From contig JAGZJD010000048.1 in the NCBI GenBank assembly GCA_018365895.1, forward strand, positions 1 to 18,211: a stretch of 18,211 nt of DNA. The letters run 5' to 3'. A program made the translations under genes and the position numbers. Under the pieces are notes generated by a model. The model was given only the letters and a program-made list of their open reading frames with translations. It ran no database searches and was not told where the DNA came from. Source of the DNA: Lachnospiraceae bacterium. Lineage in GTDB: Bacteria; Bacillota_A; Clostridia; Lachnospirales; Lachnospiraceae. Positions 6,263 through 14,711 of the stretch are shown here, in pieces (the stretch's first letter is position 1; each line of letters starts with the position of its first letter).

Positions 6263-7345
6263 ATGAATCAGGAGAGATTAGCGAAGGTATATGAATCGAT
6301 GAAAGCAGAGGGAGTTGGACAGTTTCTTGTAACAGATCCAATGGCAGTATATTATCTGACAGGCACGATGTTAAATTGCGGTGAACGAATGATGGTTCTT
6401 CTTTTGGCTGAGGGACAGGAACCAAAGCTTGTGATTGGGAAATTATTTCCGCAGAATGAAGAAGCACTCGGCGCTCAGGTTATCTATTTTGAAGATACGG
6501 ATGATTATGTGGGAATGCTGGCTAGTGAAATGTCAGAAGATGGCGTTATCGGAGTAGATAAAGTATGGCCGGCACGTTTCCTTTTGGCGCTTATGGATAA
6601 GATGCCATCTGCAAAGTTTGTGAATGCATCATATATCATTGATCATATCCGCCAGATTAAGACTGCTGATGAGCAGGAGAAGATGCGGGCTGCATCTGCA
6701 TGCAATGATAAGAGTATGGGTGAATTGATTCCTCTTGTTGTAAAAGGTATGACAGAGAAAGAAATGGGAGAAGAACTCCTGAAGATTTATCTGAAGAACG
6801 GCGCTCAGGGCCATTCATTTGATCCGATTGTGGCATATGGAGATAATGCTGCAGATCCGCACCATGAGCCGGATGACTCAAAAGGGGTGTACGGGAACGC
6901 TGTTGTGTTGGATATTGGATGTATGAAAGACGGATATTGTGCGGATATGACAAGAACTGTGTTTATCGGAAAAGCCTCTGATAAGGCGAAAGAAATCTAC
7001 GAGGTGGTAAAAGAAGCAAACCGCAGAGGAATTGAGGCCGCGAAGCCGGGAGCACGTTTTTGTGATGTAGACCGTGCAGCCAGAGATTATATTGAAGAGC
7101 AGGGATATGGCGCATATTTTACACATCGCACAGGGCATAATATTGGTATGGAAGTCCATGAGTATGGAGATGTATCTTTCACAAATGAAAATGTACTGAA
7201 ACCGGGTATGTGTTTCTCTGTAGAACCGGGAATTTATATTCCGGGAGTTGCAGGAGTTCGTATTGAGGATCTAGTATTGATTACTGAAGATGGATGCGAA
7301 GTATTGAATCATTATACAAAAGATTTGATTGAAGTAGAAGTATAG
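6263..7345 (+). CDS. M24-family metallopeptidase (Xaa-Pro dipeptidase/aminopeptidase type)
   Basis: The ATG at 6263 is chosen because gtgagg (6250-6255) lies 7 bases upstream and the product then starts MNQERLAKVYESM, as is usual in the family; an upstream in-frame GTG at 6230 lacks a ribosome site. The 360-residue protein has a creatinase-like N-terminal domain (about 1-120) and a pita-bread catalytic domain (about 130-355). The five dinuclear-metal ligands are all present: D217 (VLDIG), D228 (ADMTRT), H292 (TGHNIG), E321 (VEPGIY) and E335 (RIEDL). Members cleave Xaa-Pro bonds, and some act on non-peptide C-N bonds (creatinase). It has no signal peptide, so it is cytoplasmic. Its place behind two sugar-type enzymes and before a sugar-type importer is suggestive of a glycoconjugate or amino-linked substrate. 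A terminator follows. Confidence 0.9.
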   Translation: MNQERLAKVYESMKAEGVGQFLVTDPMAVYYLTGTMLNCGERMMVLLLAEGQEPKLVIGKLFPQNEEALGAQVIYFEDTDDYVGMLASEMSEDGVIGVDKVWPARFLLALMDKMPSAKFVNASYIIDHIRQIKTADEQEKMRAASACNDKSMGELIPLVVKGMTEKEMGEELLKIYLKNGAQGHSFDPIVAYGDNAADPHHEPDDSKGVYGNAVVLDIGCMKDGYCADMTRTVFIGKASDKAKEIYEVVKEANRRGIEAAKPGARFCDVDRAARDYIEEQGYGAYFTHRTGHNIGMEVHEYGDVSFTNENVLKPGMCFSVEPGIYIPGVAGVRIEDLVLITEDGCEVLNHYTKDLIEVEV

Positions 7346-7373
7346 AAAAATAATATAATGAATTTGAAAGATG

Positions 7374-7426
7374 AGAGCATTACGAAATGATCGGAAACGA
7401 TTATAGAGGAATGCTCTTATTTTTTT
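7374..7426 (+). terminator. Intrinsic terminator inside the catabolic locus
   Basis: An outer stem AGAGCATT (7374-7381) pairs with AATGCTCT (7410-7417). Inside, ATGATCG and CGATTAT enclose a GAAA tetraloop. A T-rich tract follows (TTATTTTTTT, 7417-7426). It separates the three enzyme genes from the transporter genes. Confidence 0.8.
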
Positions 7427-7449
7427 ACACAGATTTTAAGTTTTCTACA

Positions 7450-7477
7450 TTGGAATTTGATGTTCGTACGGTAGAAT
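7450..7477 (+). promoter_or_regulatory. Promoter of the transporter unit
   Basis: TTGGAA (7450-7455), a 16-base spacer and TAGAAT (7472-7477) lie just after the terminator and 24 bases before the first permease gene. The predicted start near 7484 leaves a very short leader containing the aaaggaga ribosome site. Confidence 0.6.
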
Positions 7478-7501
7478 GCATTTTCGAAAGGAGAGTTAAG
7501 A

Positions 7502-8389
7502 ATGAAGGAGAAAAGACTGCAGAAACTCAGATATACGGGAAATGTATTTCTGTTTGTAATGCCTGCATTAATTCCGCTGGTTGTATTTTGGATATATCCA
7601 ATCTGTCGTTCGATTATGATCAGCTTTACGAACTGGGACTATATGAGTCCACAGTATGATTTTGTATTTTTTGATAATTTTAAGATGCTGTTTCAGGATA
7701 GCCGTTTCTATGAGGCGGTAACGAATACGCTTGTATTTACGATTGGAACACTTGTACCAACGCTTATAGGAGGGCTTTTATTAGCGCTCTTGCTGAGAAA
7801 GAATTTCCGGGGGAGTGGATTTTATAAGTTTATTTTATTTTCCCCGTGGATTACACCAACAGTAGCAGTATCTATTGTGTGGACGTGGATTTTTGAACCG
7901 AGAAGCGGTATGGCTAATGCGGTGCTGAATTTCTTTCACTTGCCGGGACTTCAGTGGATTCAAAGTTCAGATACAGCGATGCTTGCGGTAATCCTTGTGA
8001 CCGTATGGAAGAGTATTGGATATTCGATGATTTTTTATTTATCAGCATTAGAGAAGGTTCCGACAGAATTATATGAAGCATGCGGTATGGATGGGGGACA
8101 TCGGTGGCATCAGTTCCGGGATATTACAATTCCGTGCATTTCGCCGACAACGTTTTTCTTAATGATCATTACGATGATCAATTCTCTGCAAGCTTATGAT
8201 CAGATTCAAATTCTGACGCAGGGAGGACCGTCGGGAAGTACAAGAACCCTTCTTTATATGTATTATCAGCTTGGATTTGAAGAATTTGATATGGGACAGG
8301 CAACAGCGGTAGCAGTTGTAATGATTTTGATTACAGCAGGATTGTCTGCGATACAGTTTGTGGCATCCAAGAAGTGGGTTCATTATTAG
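7502..8389 (+). CDS. Carbohydrate-type ABC importer permease, MalF/UgpA family
   Basis: This 295-residue inner-membrane subunit has six predicted segments (about 13-33, 75-97, 109-131, 159-181, 214-234, 266-287). The cytoplasmic EAA coupling loop is YEACGMDGG at 191-199, closing at P211, where family members contact the ATPase. The length and the TQGGP motif (239-243) are typical of the MalF/UgpA half of CUT1-type sugar or glycerol-phosphate importers. It pairs with the next gene, a MalG/UgpE-type permease, 37 bases downstream. It is the first gene of the second transcription unit. The substrate is not determinable from the sequence. Confidence 0.93.
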   Translation: MKEKRLQKLRYTGNVFLFVMPALIPLVVFWIYPICRSIMISFTNWDYMSPQYDFVFFDNFKMLFQDSRFYEAVTNTLVFTIGTLVPTLIGGLLLALLLRKNFRGSGFYKFILFSPWITPTVAVSIVWTWIFEPRSGMANAVLNFFHLPGLQWIQSSDTAMLAVILVTVWKSIGYSMIFYLSALEKVPTELYEACGMDGGHRWHQFRDITIPCISPTTFFLMIITMINSLQAYDQIQILTQGGPSGSTRTLLYMYYQLGFEEFDMGQATAVAVVMILITAGLSAIQFVASKKWVHY

Positions 8390-8426
8390 TTGTAAAAAAA
8401 GTTTATTGAGGAAAGGAAAGAAAATT

Positions 8427-9335
8427 ATGGAAAGTCAGAAAATTGCACTGACATCGAATCGTCTTCCGAAGGAAAAGTCAGGGCATCTGGCTGTGAAGAC
8501 AAAAGTATTTCGAGGAATCAGCTTCACGGGCAAAACGATTGTTCTGGCAGCAGTTAGTATTTTTACGGTATTCCCGTTTATATGGATGATACTCAGTGCA
8601 TTAAAAACAAAAGCAGAGATTATGGATGTGGCAGCATTTTTTCCGTCAGATCCCCAGTGGGGAAATTTTGTAAATGTGTTTACGGAATCTCCGCTTATCA
8701 GATATATCGGCAACAGTTTGTTTGTCTCAGCAGTAACGCTGCTGATCCAGATTGTAACAGGGGCAATGATTGCATATGCGATTGTGTTTCTGGAATTTAA
8801 AGGGAAGAATCTTCTCTTTACGATTATTATGGGAACTTATATGCTGCCAAGTGCAGCGACTTATGTTCCGTCGTATATTATTTTGGCAAATATGGGGTTG
8901 CTGAATACATATACGGGGCTGATTATTTCTAATGCGGTCAGCATTTTCGGGATTTTTCTTCTGAGGCAGGCTTTTATGCAGGTGCCAAAGGGGCTTGTGG
9001 AAGCGGCGAGAATTGACGGCGCCTCTCACTGGCAGATTTTGTGGAGAATTATTACACCGATGACAAAGTCTTCGTTTATTACCTTTGGGTTAATGAATTT
9101 TATTGCGTGCTATAACAATTATATGTGGCCGTCATTAATTACAGATGATCCGGAATTGAGTCTGGTATCTCAGGGACTTCGCCGTTTCTTTATTGAAGGC
9201 GGTGCTTATGGAACAAATTGGCCGTTGGTAATGGCAGGAAGCGCATTGATTATTGTTCCGCTCCTTGTGTTATTTGGATTTACACAGAAGTGGTTTATTA
9301 ATGGAATCGGCGGCGATACAGGAATGAAAGGCTAA
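8427..9335 (+). CDS. Carbohydrate-type ABC importer permease, MalG/UgpE family
   Basis: The ATG at 8427 is chosen because gaggaaaggaaag (8408-8420) precedes it; an in-frame upstream start would overlap the previous gene by 32 bases without a ribosome site. The 302-residue protein has a basic 35-residue cytoplasmic N-terminus and six predicted membrane segments. The EAA loop VEAARIDGAS (191-200), ending at P211, is near-consensus. The conserved ending QKWFINGI marks the MalG/UgpE half. It forms the channel with the preceding permease. Confidence 0.93.
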   Translation: MESQKIALTSNRLPKEKSGHLAVKTKVFRGISFTGKTIVLAAVSIFTVFPFIWMILSALKTKAEIMDVAAFFPSDPQWGNFVNVFTESPLIRYIGNSLFVSAVTLLIQIVTGAMIAYAIVFLEFKGKNLLFTIIMGTYMLPSAATYVPSYIILANMGLLNTYTGLIISNAVSIFGIFLLRQAFMQVPKGLVEAARIDGASHWQILWRIITPMTKSSFITFGLMNFIACYNNYMWPSLITDDPELSLVSQGLRRFFIEGGAYGTNWPLVMAGSALIIVPLLVLFGFTQKWFINGIGGDTGMKG

Positions 9336-9391
9336 TATTAAAAAAGTAATTAAGAAAGTAAATTTAATGGAAAATTTGGAGGAAATGAATT

Positions 9392-10699
9392 ATGAAACAG
9401 AAAAGAGTGATTGCACTTTGCATGGCAGCTGTTTTGGCAGCAGGAGTATTTACAGGATGTGGAAAGAAAACAGCAAACGCAGAAGAGGTCCAGAAAACAG
9501 AGGACGGAAAAGTACAGATTGATTTCTGGTATTCTGGTGGAAAGACAGCAGTAAATGTACTTGGAGATATGATTGAAGAATTTAATGGTTCACAGGATAC
9601 ATATGAGATTGTCGGTACGACGCAGGCTGATTATACAGAGACGTATGAGAAGCTTCAGGCAGGAATTGCAGGAAAAAATGCTCCGGATATGGCGTTGCTT
9701 GATGTGGATAAATCACGGAATCTCTACAAGAAAGATTTGCTGGCTGACCTGAATGAGTTTATAGAAAAAGATGACAGCTTTGAAGAAGATGATTATATTC
9801 CGGTATTCTTTGATCAGGGAAAATATGATGATGATATGTTTGCAATGCCTGCATACGGAACAACACAGGTAATGTACTATAATAAAGCAGCGTTTGAAGA
9901 GGCTGGAATTAAGGCGGAAGATATTAAGACATGGCAGGATCTTGAAAAGGCAGCGAAGACAATGTCAAAGGGCGAAGCATTTTATGGATGGGAACCAATG
10001 TGGGGGTCAGGAAATCTTGTAGATGCAGCTTTAAGTAACGGAGCGAAAATCCTGAGCGATGACGGAAAGAAGGTTTTAATTAATTCTGATGAATGGGTTG
10101 AAGTCTGGGAAAGCTTCCGCAAATGGATTCATGAAGATAAAACAATGAGAATTCACTCTGGCGGTCAGGGATGGGAATACTGGTATAAAACAATTGATGA
10201 TGTGCTTCAAAATAAAGCAGGTGGATACACTGGTTCTTCAGGAGACCAGGCTGACCTTGATTTTAACATCGTAGCAGCGATGGAGCAGCCGGGTTGGGGC
10301 GAAAATGAATCTGCACCAACAGCAGGTGCGCTTCAGTATGTTATGCTTGACAGCGCTTCTGATGAAGCGAAACAGGGAGTATATGAATTTATGAAATTCT
10401 TTACGACCCCGGAACATCAGGCAAAGTGGTCAATGAATACAGGTTATGTTGCAGTGCGTGAATCAACACAGGAAGTTCCGGAGTTTGCAGATTATGCAGA
10501 AGGTAATCCACAGATTCTTGTACCGCTGCAGCAGGCAATGCATGGCTCTATTCTTCCGGAAGACCCAACAGGAGGTAAGATTTTTGATGCGCTGACGATT
10601 GCGGCTGATAAAGTGGAAATTGAAGGGATTTCAGCGAAAGAAGCCCTTGACGAGGCGGCTGCTACAGCTCAGAAGGCACTGGATAGTGTTGAAAAATAG
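9392..10699 (+). CDS. Extracellular solute-binding lipoprotein, family 1 (sugar/UgpB-like)
   Basis: This 435-residue lipoprotein has a signal peptide with lipobox FTGC and the acyl Cys at 23, so it sits on the outer face of the membrane. The mature protein has family-1 binding-protein marks: an early IDFWYSGG strand (Trp-Tyr contact region), IEEFN, a repeating Y..L.A...G..PD segment, the hinge region QVMYYNK and a C-terminal EALDEAAATAQKAL helix. It delivers solute to the two upstream permeases. The WYSGG and Y-E-L features lean towards the UgpB/maltodextrin side of the family, but ligand choice is not predictable. The ribosome site is ttggagga. Confidence 0.92.
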   Translation: MKQKRVIALCMAAVLAAGVFTGCGKKTANAEEVQKTEDGKVQIDFWYSGGKTAVNVLGDMIEEFNGSQDTYEIVGTTQADYTETYEKLQAGIAGKNAPDMALLDVDKSRNLYKKDLLADLNEFIEKDDSFEEDDYIPVFFDQGKYDDDMFAMPAYGTTQVMYYNKAAFEEAGIKAEDIKTWQDLEKAAKTMSKGEAFYGWEPMWGSGNLVDAALSNGAKILSDDGKKVLINSDEWVEVWESFRKWIHEDKTMRIHSGGQGWEYWYKTIDDVLQNKAGGYTGSSGDQADLDFNIVAAMEQPGWGENESAPTAGALQYVMLDSASDEAKQGVYEFMKFFTTPEHQAKWSMNTGYVAVRESTQEVPEFADYAEGNPQILVPLQQAMHGSILPEDPTGGKIFDALTIAADKVEIEGISAKEALDEAAATAQKALDSVEK

Positions 10700-10729
10700 T
10701 GTTTGGATGTGCGAGGAGATTTTAAAATA

Positions 10730-12274
10730 ATGAAGAAAGAATTAATATTTCAAATTAGTAAATCTACTGCAGTGCGAAGCGAGGAATCCGTAAGGATTCC
10801 TTTTGCTACGAGTCAGATGTTACTGCGTGCCAGATTAGAAAAGGAATATTCCGGCATGGGATATCTTGTTGTGCACGATCCGGAAGGGAAAGTAAGACTT
10901 TGGCATCTTCTTGGACATGGAGAGCGTGAATTGTTGATTGGTTCAGGAGGAAAAGATACATCTGTAGGAGGAGTACCAGGACCGATTGAGGCTGGGGACT
11001 GGAACATAGAATTATTTTTATTTACAGAGTACATTGCACAGTTTCTTGGGGATGCGGTGGTAAATTTTGTGATTGAGTTGGAGACTTTCGACGATGAAAC
11101 TGCTGAGGAAGACGGCAAAATGCCATTTCAGGTTTCAGATGTAATAGGAGAGCAGGAATGGATTTCAAAAACAGCAGCAGGAAAGCAAATACTTCCGGTG
11201 TTGGATCATTATGATTGGAAGCGTGAAGTCTGTCGGGAAACGATGTGGTATAAAGGTGATTTTCATACACATACAACTCTTTCTGATGGGAAAGAAACAA
11301 CAGCGTCTGCAATGGAGAAGGCAAAGCTGACAGAACTGGATTTTTATGTTCCGACAGAACATAATGCGATTCATACCGGCTGGGTGGATACGTCACTTTT
11401 GATTTTGCCGGGAATTGAAATTACGACAGAACAGGGGCACTGTAATTTCTTTGGTATCGACCGGATGCCTAAAGTGCTTCCACAATTGCTGGAACATGTG
11501 GGAGATGAAAGTTCTGAGCAATTTATGTATGAAGCAATTGCGGAGGCAAAGGAAAGAAATTGGATTGTCAGCGTGAATCATCCATTTCTCCATATCTGGA
11601 AATGGAAACACGGCGGTCTTGCGCTGCAGGATATGGACTGTCTTGAGGTAATTAATGATCCTACTTATCCGTATGCGAAAGAAGCAAATGAACAGGCGGT
11701 GGCATTTCTTGACCTGCTTTGGGAAGACGGATGGAACATATGGGGAGTGGGAGGAAGTGATTCACACAATCTTTTAGAAGAGCGCTATGACGGTGCAGAA
11801 CTTCCGTCCATTGCCGGAGATCCGGGAACATTTGTGTTTTGTGAAGGTTTATCGGCAGCAGAATTAATGGAACGAGTGCGCCGCGGAAATATGTATGTGA
11901 GTCGTTTTTGCATGGGAGCGTTCGAAATTTTCTGCAGTGGGAACCGTTATTTGCCGGGAGATGAACTGCAGTTTGAAGAAGATACGGTTTCGGTTGAGTA
12001 TCATATTCGTGTGTATGACATAACGGAACGCATTTGCCTATATATGATTCGGGATGGAAGGCGTGAGCTGCTTAGACAGACAGAAGAAGCAGATGGAAGC
12101 GTGACGGCGGAAGCAAAAGCAGAATTCCGACATGGACAATGGTCTTACATGCGTGCGGAAGTAAGAAATGAGGCAGGAGAACTGCTGGCTTATGTAAATC
12201 CGGTATATCATGGCAGGAAAGCTCATGAATGTATGACTTTTGCTGAGGCAGTGAAAAAATTTGAGGGAAGATAA
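10730..12274 (+). CDS. PHP-domain metallohydrolase (CehA/McbA-like)
   Basis: The ATG at 10730 (after gaggag, 10713-10718) is preferred over a TTG at 10703 that lies 3 bases from the previous stop. The 514-residue soluble protein has three parts: an N-terminal beta-rich domain (about 1-165), a central PHP domain (about 172-390) and a C-terminal beta-sandwich-like region (about 390-490). PHP metal ligands are visible: H179, H181 (GDFHTHT), D186 (SDG), H211 (PTEHN), E230 (PGIEIT), H284 (VNHP), and D344, H346 (GGSDSHN). The family hydrolyses phosphoesters or, in CehA-type members, carbamates and related esters. There is no signal peptide, so cytoplasmic action on an imported compound is inferred. 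It sits between the binding protein and a HAD phosphatase, with only a 3-base gap to the latter, indicating coupled expression. Confidence 0.85.
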   Translation: MKKELIFQISKSTAVRSEESVRIPFATSQMLLRARLEKEYSGMGYLVVHDPEGKVRLWHLLGHGERELLIGSGGKDTSVGGVPGPIEAGDWNIELFLFTEYIAQFLGDAVVNFVIELETFDDETAEEDGKMPFQVSDVIGEQEWISKTAAGKQILPVLDHYDWKREVCRETMWYKGDFHTHTTLSDGKETTASAMEKAKLTELDFYVPTEHNAIHTGWVDTSLLILPGIEITTEQGHCNFFGIDRMPKVLPQLLEHVGDESSEQFMYEAIAEAKERNWIVSVNHPFLHIWKWKHGGLALQDMDCLEVINDPTYPYAKEANEQAVAFLDLLWEDGWNIWGVGGSDSHNLLEERYDGAELPSIAGDPGTFVFCEGLSAAELMERVRRGNMYVSRFCMGAFEIFCSGNRYLPGDELQFEEDTVSVEYHIRVYDITERICLYMIRDGRRELLRQTEEADGSVTAEAKAEFRHGQWSYMRAEVRNEAGELLAYVNPVYHGRKAHECMTFAEAVKKFEGR

Positions 12275-12277
12275 AGA

Positions 12278-13033
12278 ATGCAGATTAAAGGAATTTTATT
12301 TGATAAAGATGGAACACTGATTGATTTTTTTTCGTTATGGCTAGCAGCTGCAGAGCGTGCAATTCCGGAGTTCCTTGCGGAACAGGGATTGCCGCAGGAT
12401 GAGAAAACAATCGGTTATGTAATGGAGGCTATTGGTGTTTGTGATGGGAAAGTAGATCCATGCGGAGCATTAGCGTATAAATCTTATAGAGAAATTGCAG
12501 CAGATATCCGTGCTGTGTTTGCGCGTATGGGAGTTCTGATTAAACATTCGGATTCAGAACTTGGAAAGTGTCTGGAAAAGATTTTTCAGAGAATTGTTAC
12601 TGAGAAAAATCAGGAATATATACCTCTGGGAAACCTGAAAGAGTTGTTTCAGGAATTGAAAGAGAAGAAGATTTACATCGGTCTTGCAACAGCAGATACA
12701 TATGAATCAGCGAAGACGTGCATGAAGCGTCTTGGAGTATTGGAATATCTTGATTATCTCGGAGCAGATAATGGAATCGTAAGACCGAAACCGGCCCCGG
12801 ATATGTTGGAGCAATTTGCAGAGCGTTTTGCAATTACACCGAAAGAAGTTGCGATTGTAGGCGATACGGCAAATGATATTAAATTTGCTAAGCAATGCGA
12901 GGCAGTATCGATTGGTGTATTAAGCGGTGTAAGCGGAAAGAAGGAACTGCGAGGTGCAGATTATGTGATCGATTCGGTTGAATACTTGCTGCCGCTGCTT
13001 GAGGAGGAGATGAAATGTCAGAAATTGTATTAG
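12278..13033 (+). CDS. HAD-superfamily hydrolase, phosphoglycolate-phosphatase-like
   Basis: This 251-residue cytoplasmic enzyme has all four HAD motifs: the nucleophile pair D9 and D11 (FDKDGT), T138 (LATAD), K171 (RPKPAPDM) and the acidic pair D196, D200 (GDTANDI). A helical cap lies between motifs I and II (about residues 15-115), as in class C1 phosphatases. Such enzymes remove phosphate from small phosphorylated sugars or acids. The start is 3 bases after the PHP gene and the end overlaps the ATPase gene by 19 bases, so it is translationally coupled on both sides. It may dephosphorylate a product of the pathway. Substrate identity is not visible. Confidence 0.9.
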   Translation: MQIKGILFDKDGTLIDFFSLWLAAAERAIPEFLAEQGLPQDEKTIGYVMEAIGVCDGKVDPCGALAYKSYREIAADIRAVFARMGVLIKHSDSELGKCLEKIFQRIVTEKNQEYIPLGNLKELFQELKEKKIYIGLATADTYESAKTCMKRLGVLEYLDYLGADNGIVRPKPAPDMLEQFAERFAITPKEVAIVGDTANDIKFAKQCEAVSIGVLSGVSGKKELRGADYVIDSVEYLLPLLEEEMKCQKLY

Positions 13034-14124
13034 AACATGTAGGTAAAACATATGATAATCATGTTCAGGTTGTAAAAGATTTTAATTTAACAATACCGGA
13101 TAAAGAATTCATTATTTTTGTAGGTCCGTCCGGATGTGGGAAATCAACTACTTTAAGGATGATTGCCGGTTTGGAAGAAATCACAGAAGGAAGCCTTTAT
13201 GTGGATGGCGAGTTGATGAATGATGTGCCGTCTTATGACCGGAATATGGCTATGGTATTTCAAAACTATGCGCTGTATCCACATATGACCGTCTATGATA
13301 ATATTGGCTATAGTTTGAAATTAGCGGGCCTGCCGAAAAAAGAGATTGACGAGAAAGTACGCGAGGCGGCGCAGATACTTGGACTGGAGAGTGTGTTGAA
13401 ACGAAAACCGGGACAGTTGTCAGGTGGGCAGAAGCAAAGAGTTGCAATCGGAAGAACGATTGTGCGTCATCCGAAAGTATTTTTAATGGATGAACCTCTG
13501 TCAAATTTGGATGCTAAGCTTCGGGCGGAAATGAGAGTTGAAATTAAACGGCTTCATAAAGAACTGGATACGACATTTATTTATGTAACTCACGATCAGG
13601 TTGAAGCAATGACATTAGGAACAAAGATTGTTGTATTAAAAGATGGAGTGATTCAGCAGGTAGGCACACCGTCGGAACTTTATGAGCATCCGGCGAATCA
13701 GTTTGTGGCGGGATTTATCGGGACACCGCAAATGAACTTTATAGAAGTGGTCTGTATGGAAGAGGAAGGTGGAGTGTGGTTATATTTTGACGCTCAGAAA
13801 ATAAAAATGGGACCACAGGACGCATTTCGCCTTCAGGAGGGTAACTATATAGGGCGTAAAGTTATTATGGGAATACGTCCGGAAGATCTGTATGTAGATG
13901 AGGAACATCAGAAGAAATTTGCCGCTTCTGTCATTGAAGAGAAGGTAGAAGTAAGGGAGATGCTTGGGGCAGAGTCACTTCTTTACTTCGAGGATGGTGA
14001 GTTCCAGCTGATTGCAAAAGTAGCATCTTCTGCAGAGGCACAGAGAGGGGAGATAGTAAAGATCGCCATGGACCCTGAGAAAATGCATTTCTTCGATCCG
14101 GATAATGGACAGGCAATCGGATAA
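13015..14124 (+). CDS. ABC importer ATPase, MalK/MsmX/UgpC family
   Basis: This 369-residue ATPase has Walker A GPSGCGKS (37-44), Q-loop Q83, signature LSGGQ (135-139), Walker B VFLMDE (155-160) with catalytic E160, and switch H193. The C-terminal TOBE/regulatory region (about 235-369) is characteristic of sugar and glycerol-phosphate importer ATPases. It should bind the EAA loops of the two permeases upstream. Its ATG lies inside the HAD gene, preceded by a gaggaggaga site, so the two are co-translated. Many Firmicutes sugar importers of this type lack their own ATPase and share one, so a dedicated subunit here is notable, though this protein could also serve other importers. Confidence 0.95.
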   Translation: MSEIVLEHVGKTYDNHVQVVKDFNLTIPDKEFIIFVGPSGCGKSTTLRMIAGLEEITEGSLYVDGELMNDVPSYDRNMAMVFQNYALYPHMTVYDNIGYSLKLAGLPKKEIDEKVREAAQILGLESVLKRKPGQLSGGQKQRVAIGRTIVRHPKVFLMDEPLSNLDAKLRAEMRVEIKRLHKELDTTFIYVTHDQVEAMTLGTKIVVLKDGVIQQVGTPSELYEHPANQFVAGFIGTPQMNFIEVVCMEEEGGVWLYFDAQKIKMGPQDAFRLQEGNYIGRKVIMGIRPEDLYVDEEHQKKFAASVIEEKVEVREMLGAESLLYFEDGEFQLIAKVASSAEAQRGEIVKIAMDPEKMHFFDPDNGQAIG

Positions 14125-14162
14125 TTGTGCGAAAATCTTTAGAAAAAAGTGATTTTCCCCAC

Positions 14163-14191
14163 TTGACAGTTTGGGAAAACCATACTACAAT
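14163..14191 (+). promoter_or_regulatory. Promoter of the str operon
   Basis: Consensus TTGACA (14163-14168), exactly 17 bases, then TACAAT (14186-14191): 11 of 12 consensus positions. Transcription would begin near 14198, giving a leader of about 92 bases before rpsL. Confidence 0.9.
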
Positions 14192-14202
14192 AAGAAAAGC
14201 GT

Positions 14203-14252
14203 GCACAGGAATGTTGCGTCATTTTTGTGTGCGAAGCAAAATTAGATTTTGC
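14203..14252 (+). other. Two hairpins in the rpsL leader
   Basis: Hairpin one pairs GCACA (14203-14207) with TGTGC (14228-14232) and AATG with CATT inside. Hairpin two is a perfect 7-bp stem GCAAAAT/ATTTTGC with a TAG loop (14236-14252). No T tract follows either, so they are more likely mRNA leader structure than terminators. Confidence 0.4.
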
Positions 14253-14289
14253 CAGGCAACCAACAGAAGAACCATAGGAGGTGAAAAGA

Positions 14290-14711
14290 ATGCCAACATT
14301 TAACCAGTTAGTAAGAAAAGGACGTCAGACAGCAGTTAAGAAATCTACAGCTCCGGCACTTCAGAAAGGATACAACTCTCTGAAGAAGAAATCAACTGAC
14401 ACATCATCACCACAGAAGAGAGGTGTATGTACAGCAGTTAAAACAGCTACACCTAAGAAGCCTAACTCAGCTCTTAGAAAGATCGCCAGAGTTCGTCTGT
14501 CTAACGGAATCGAAGTAACAAGTTACATCCCGGGTGAAGGACACAACCTTCAGGAACATAGCGTTGTTCTTATCCGTGGTGGAAGGGTTAAAGACTTACC
14601 AGGTACAAGATACCACATCGTTCGTGGAACACTTGATACAGCAGGTGTTGCTAAGAGAAGACAGGCTCGTTCCAAATACGGTGCTAAGAGACCGAAAGAC
14701 GCTAAGAAATA

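Noticed and set aside
7387..7659. Forward frame of 90 codons overlapping the first permease gene
   Set aside because: It covers a terminator and promoter and is out of frame with a clear permease gene; no ribosome site.
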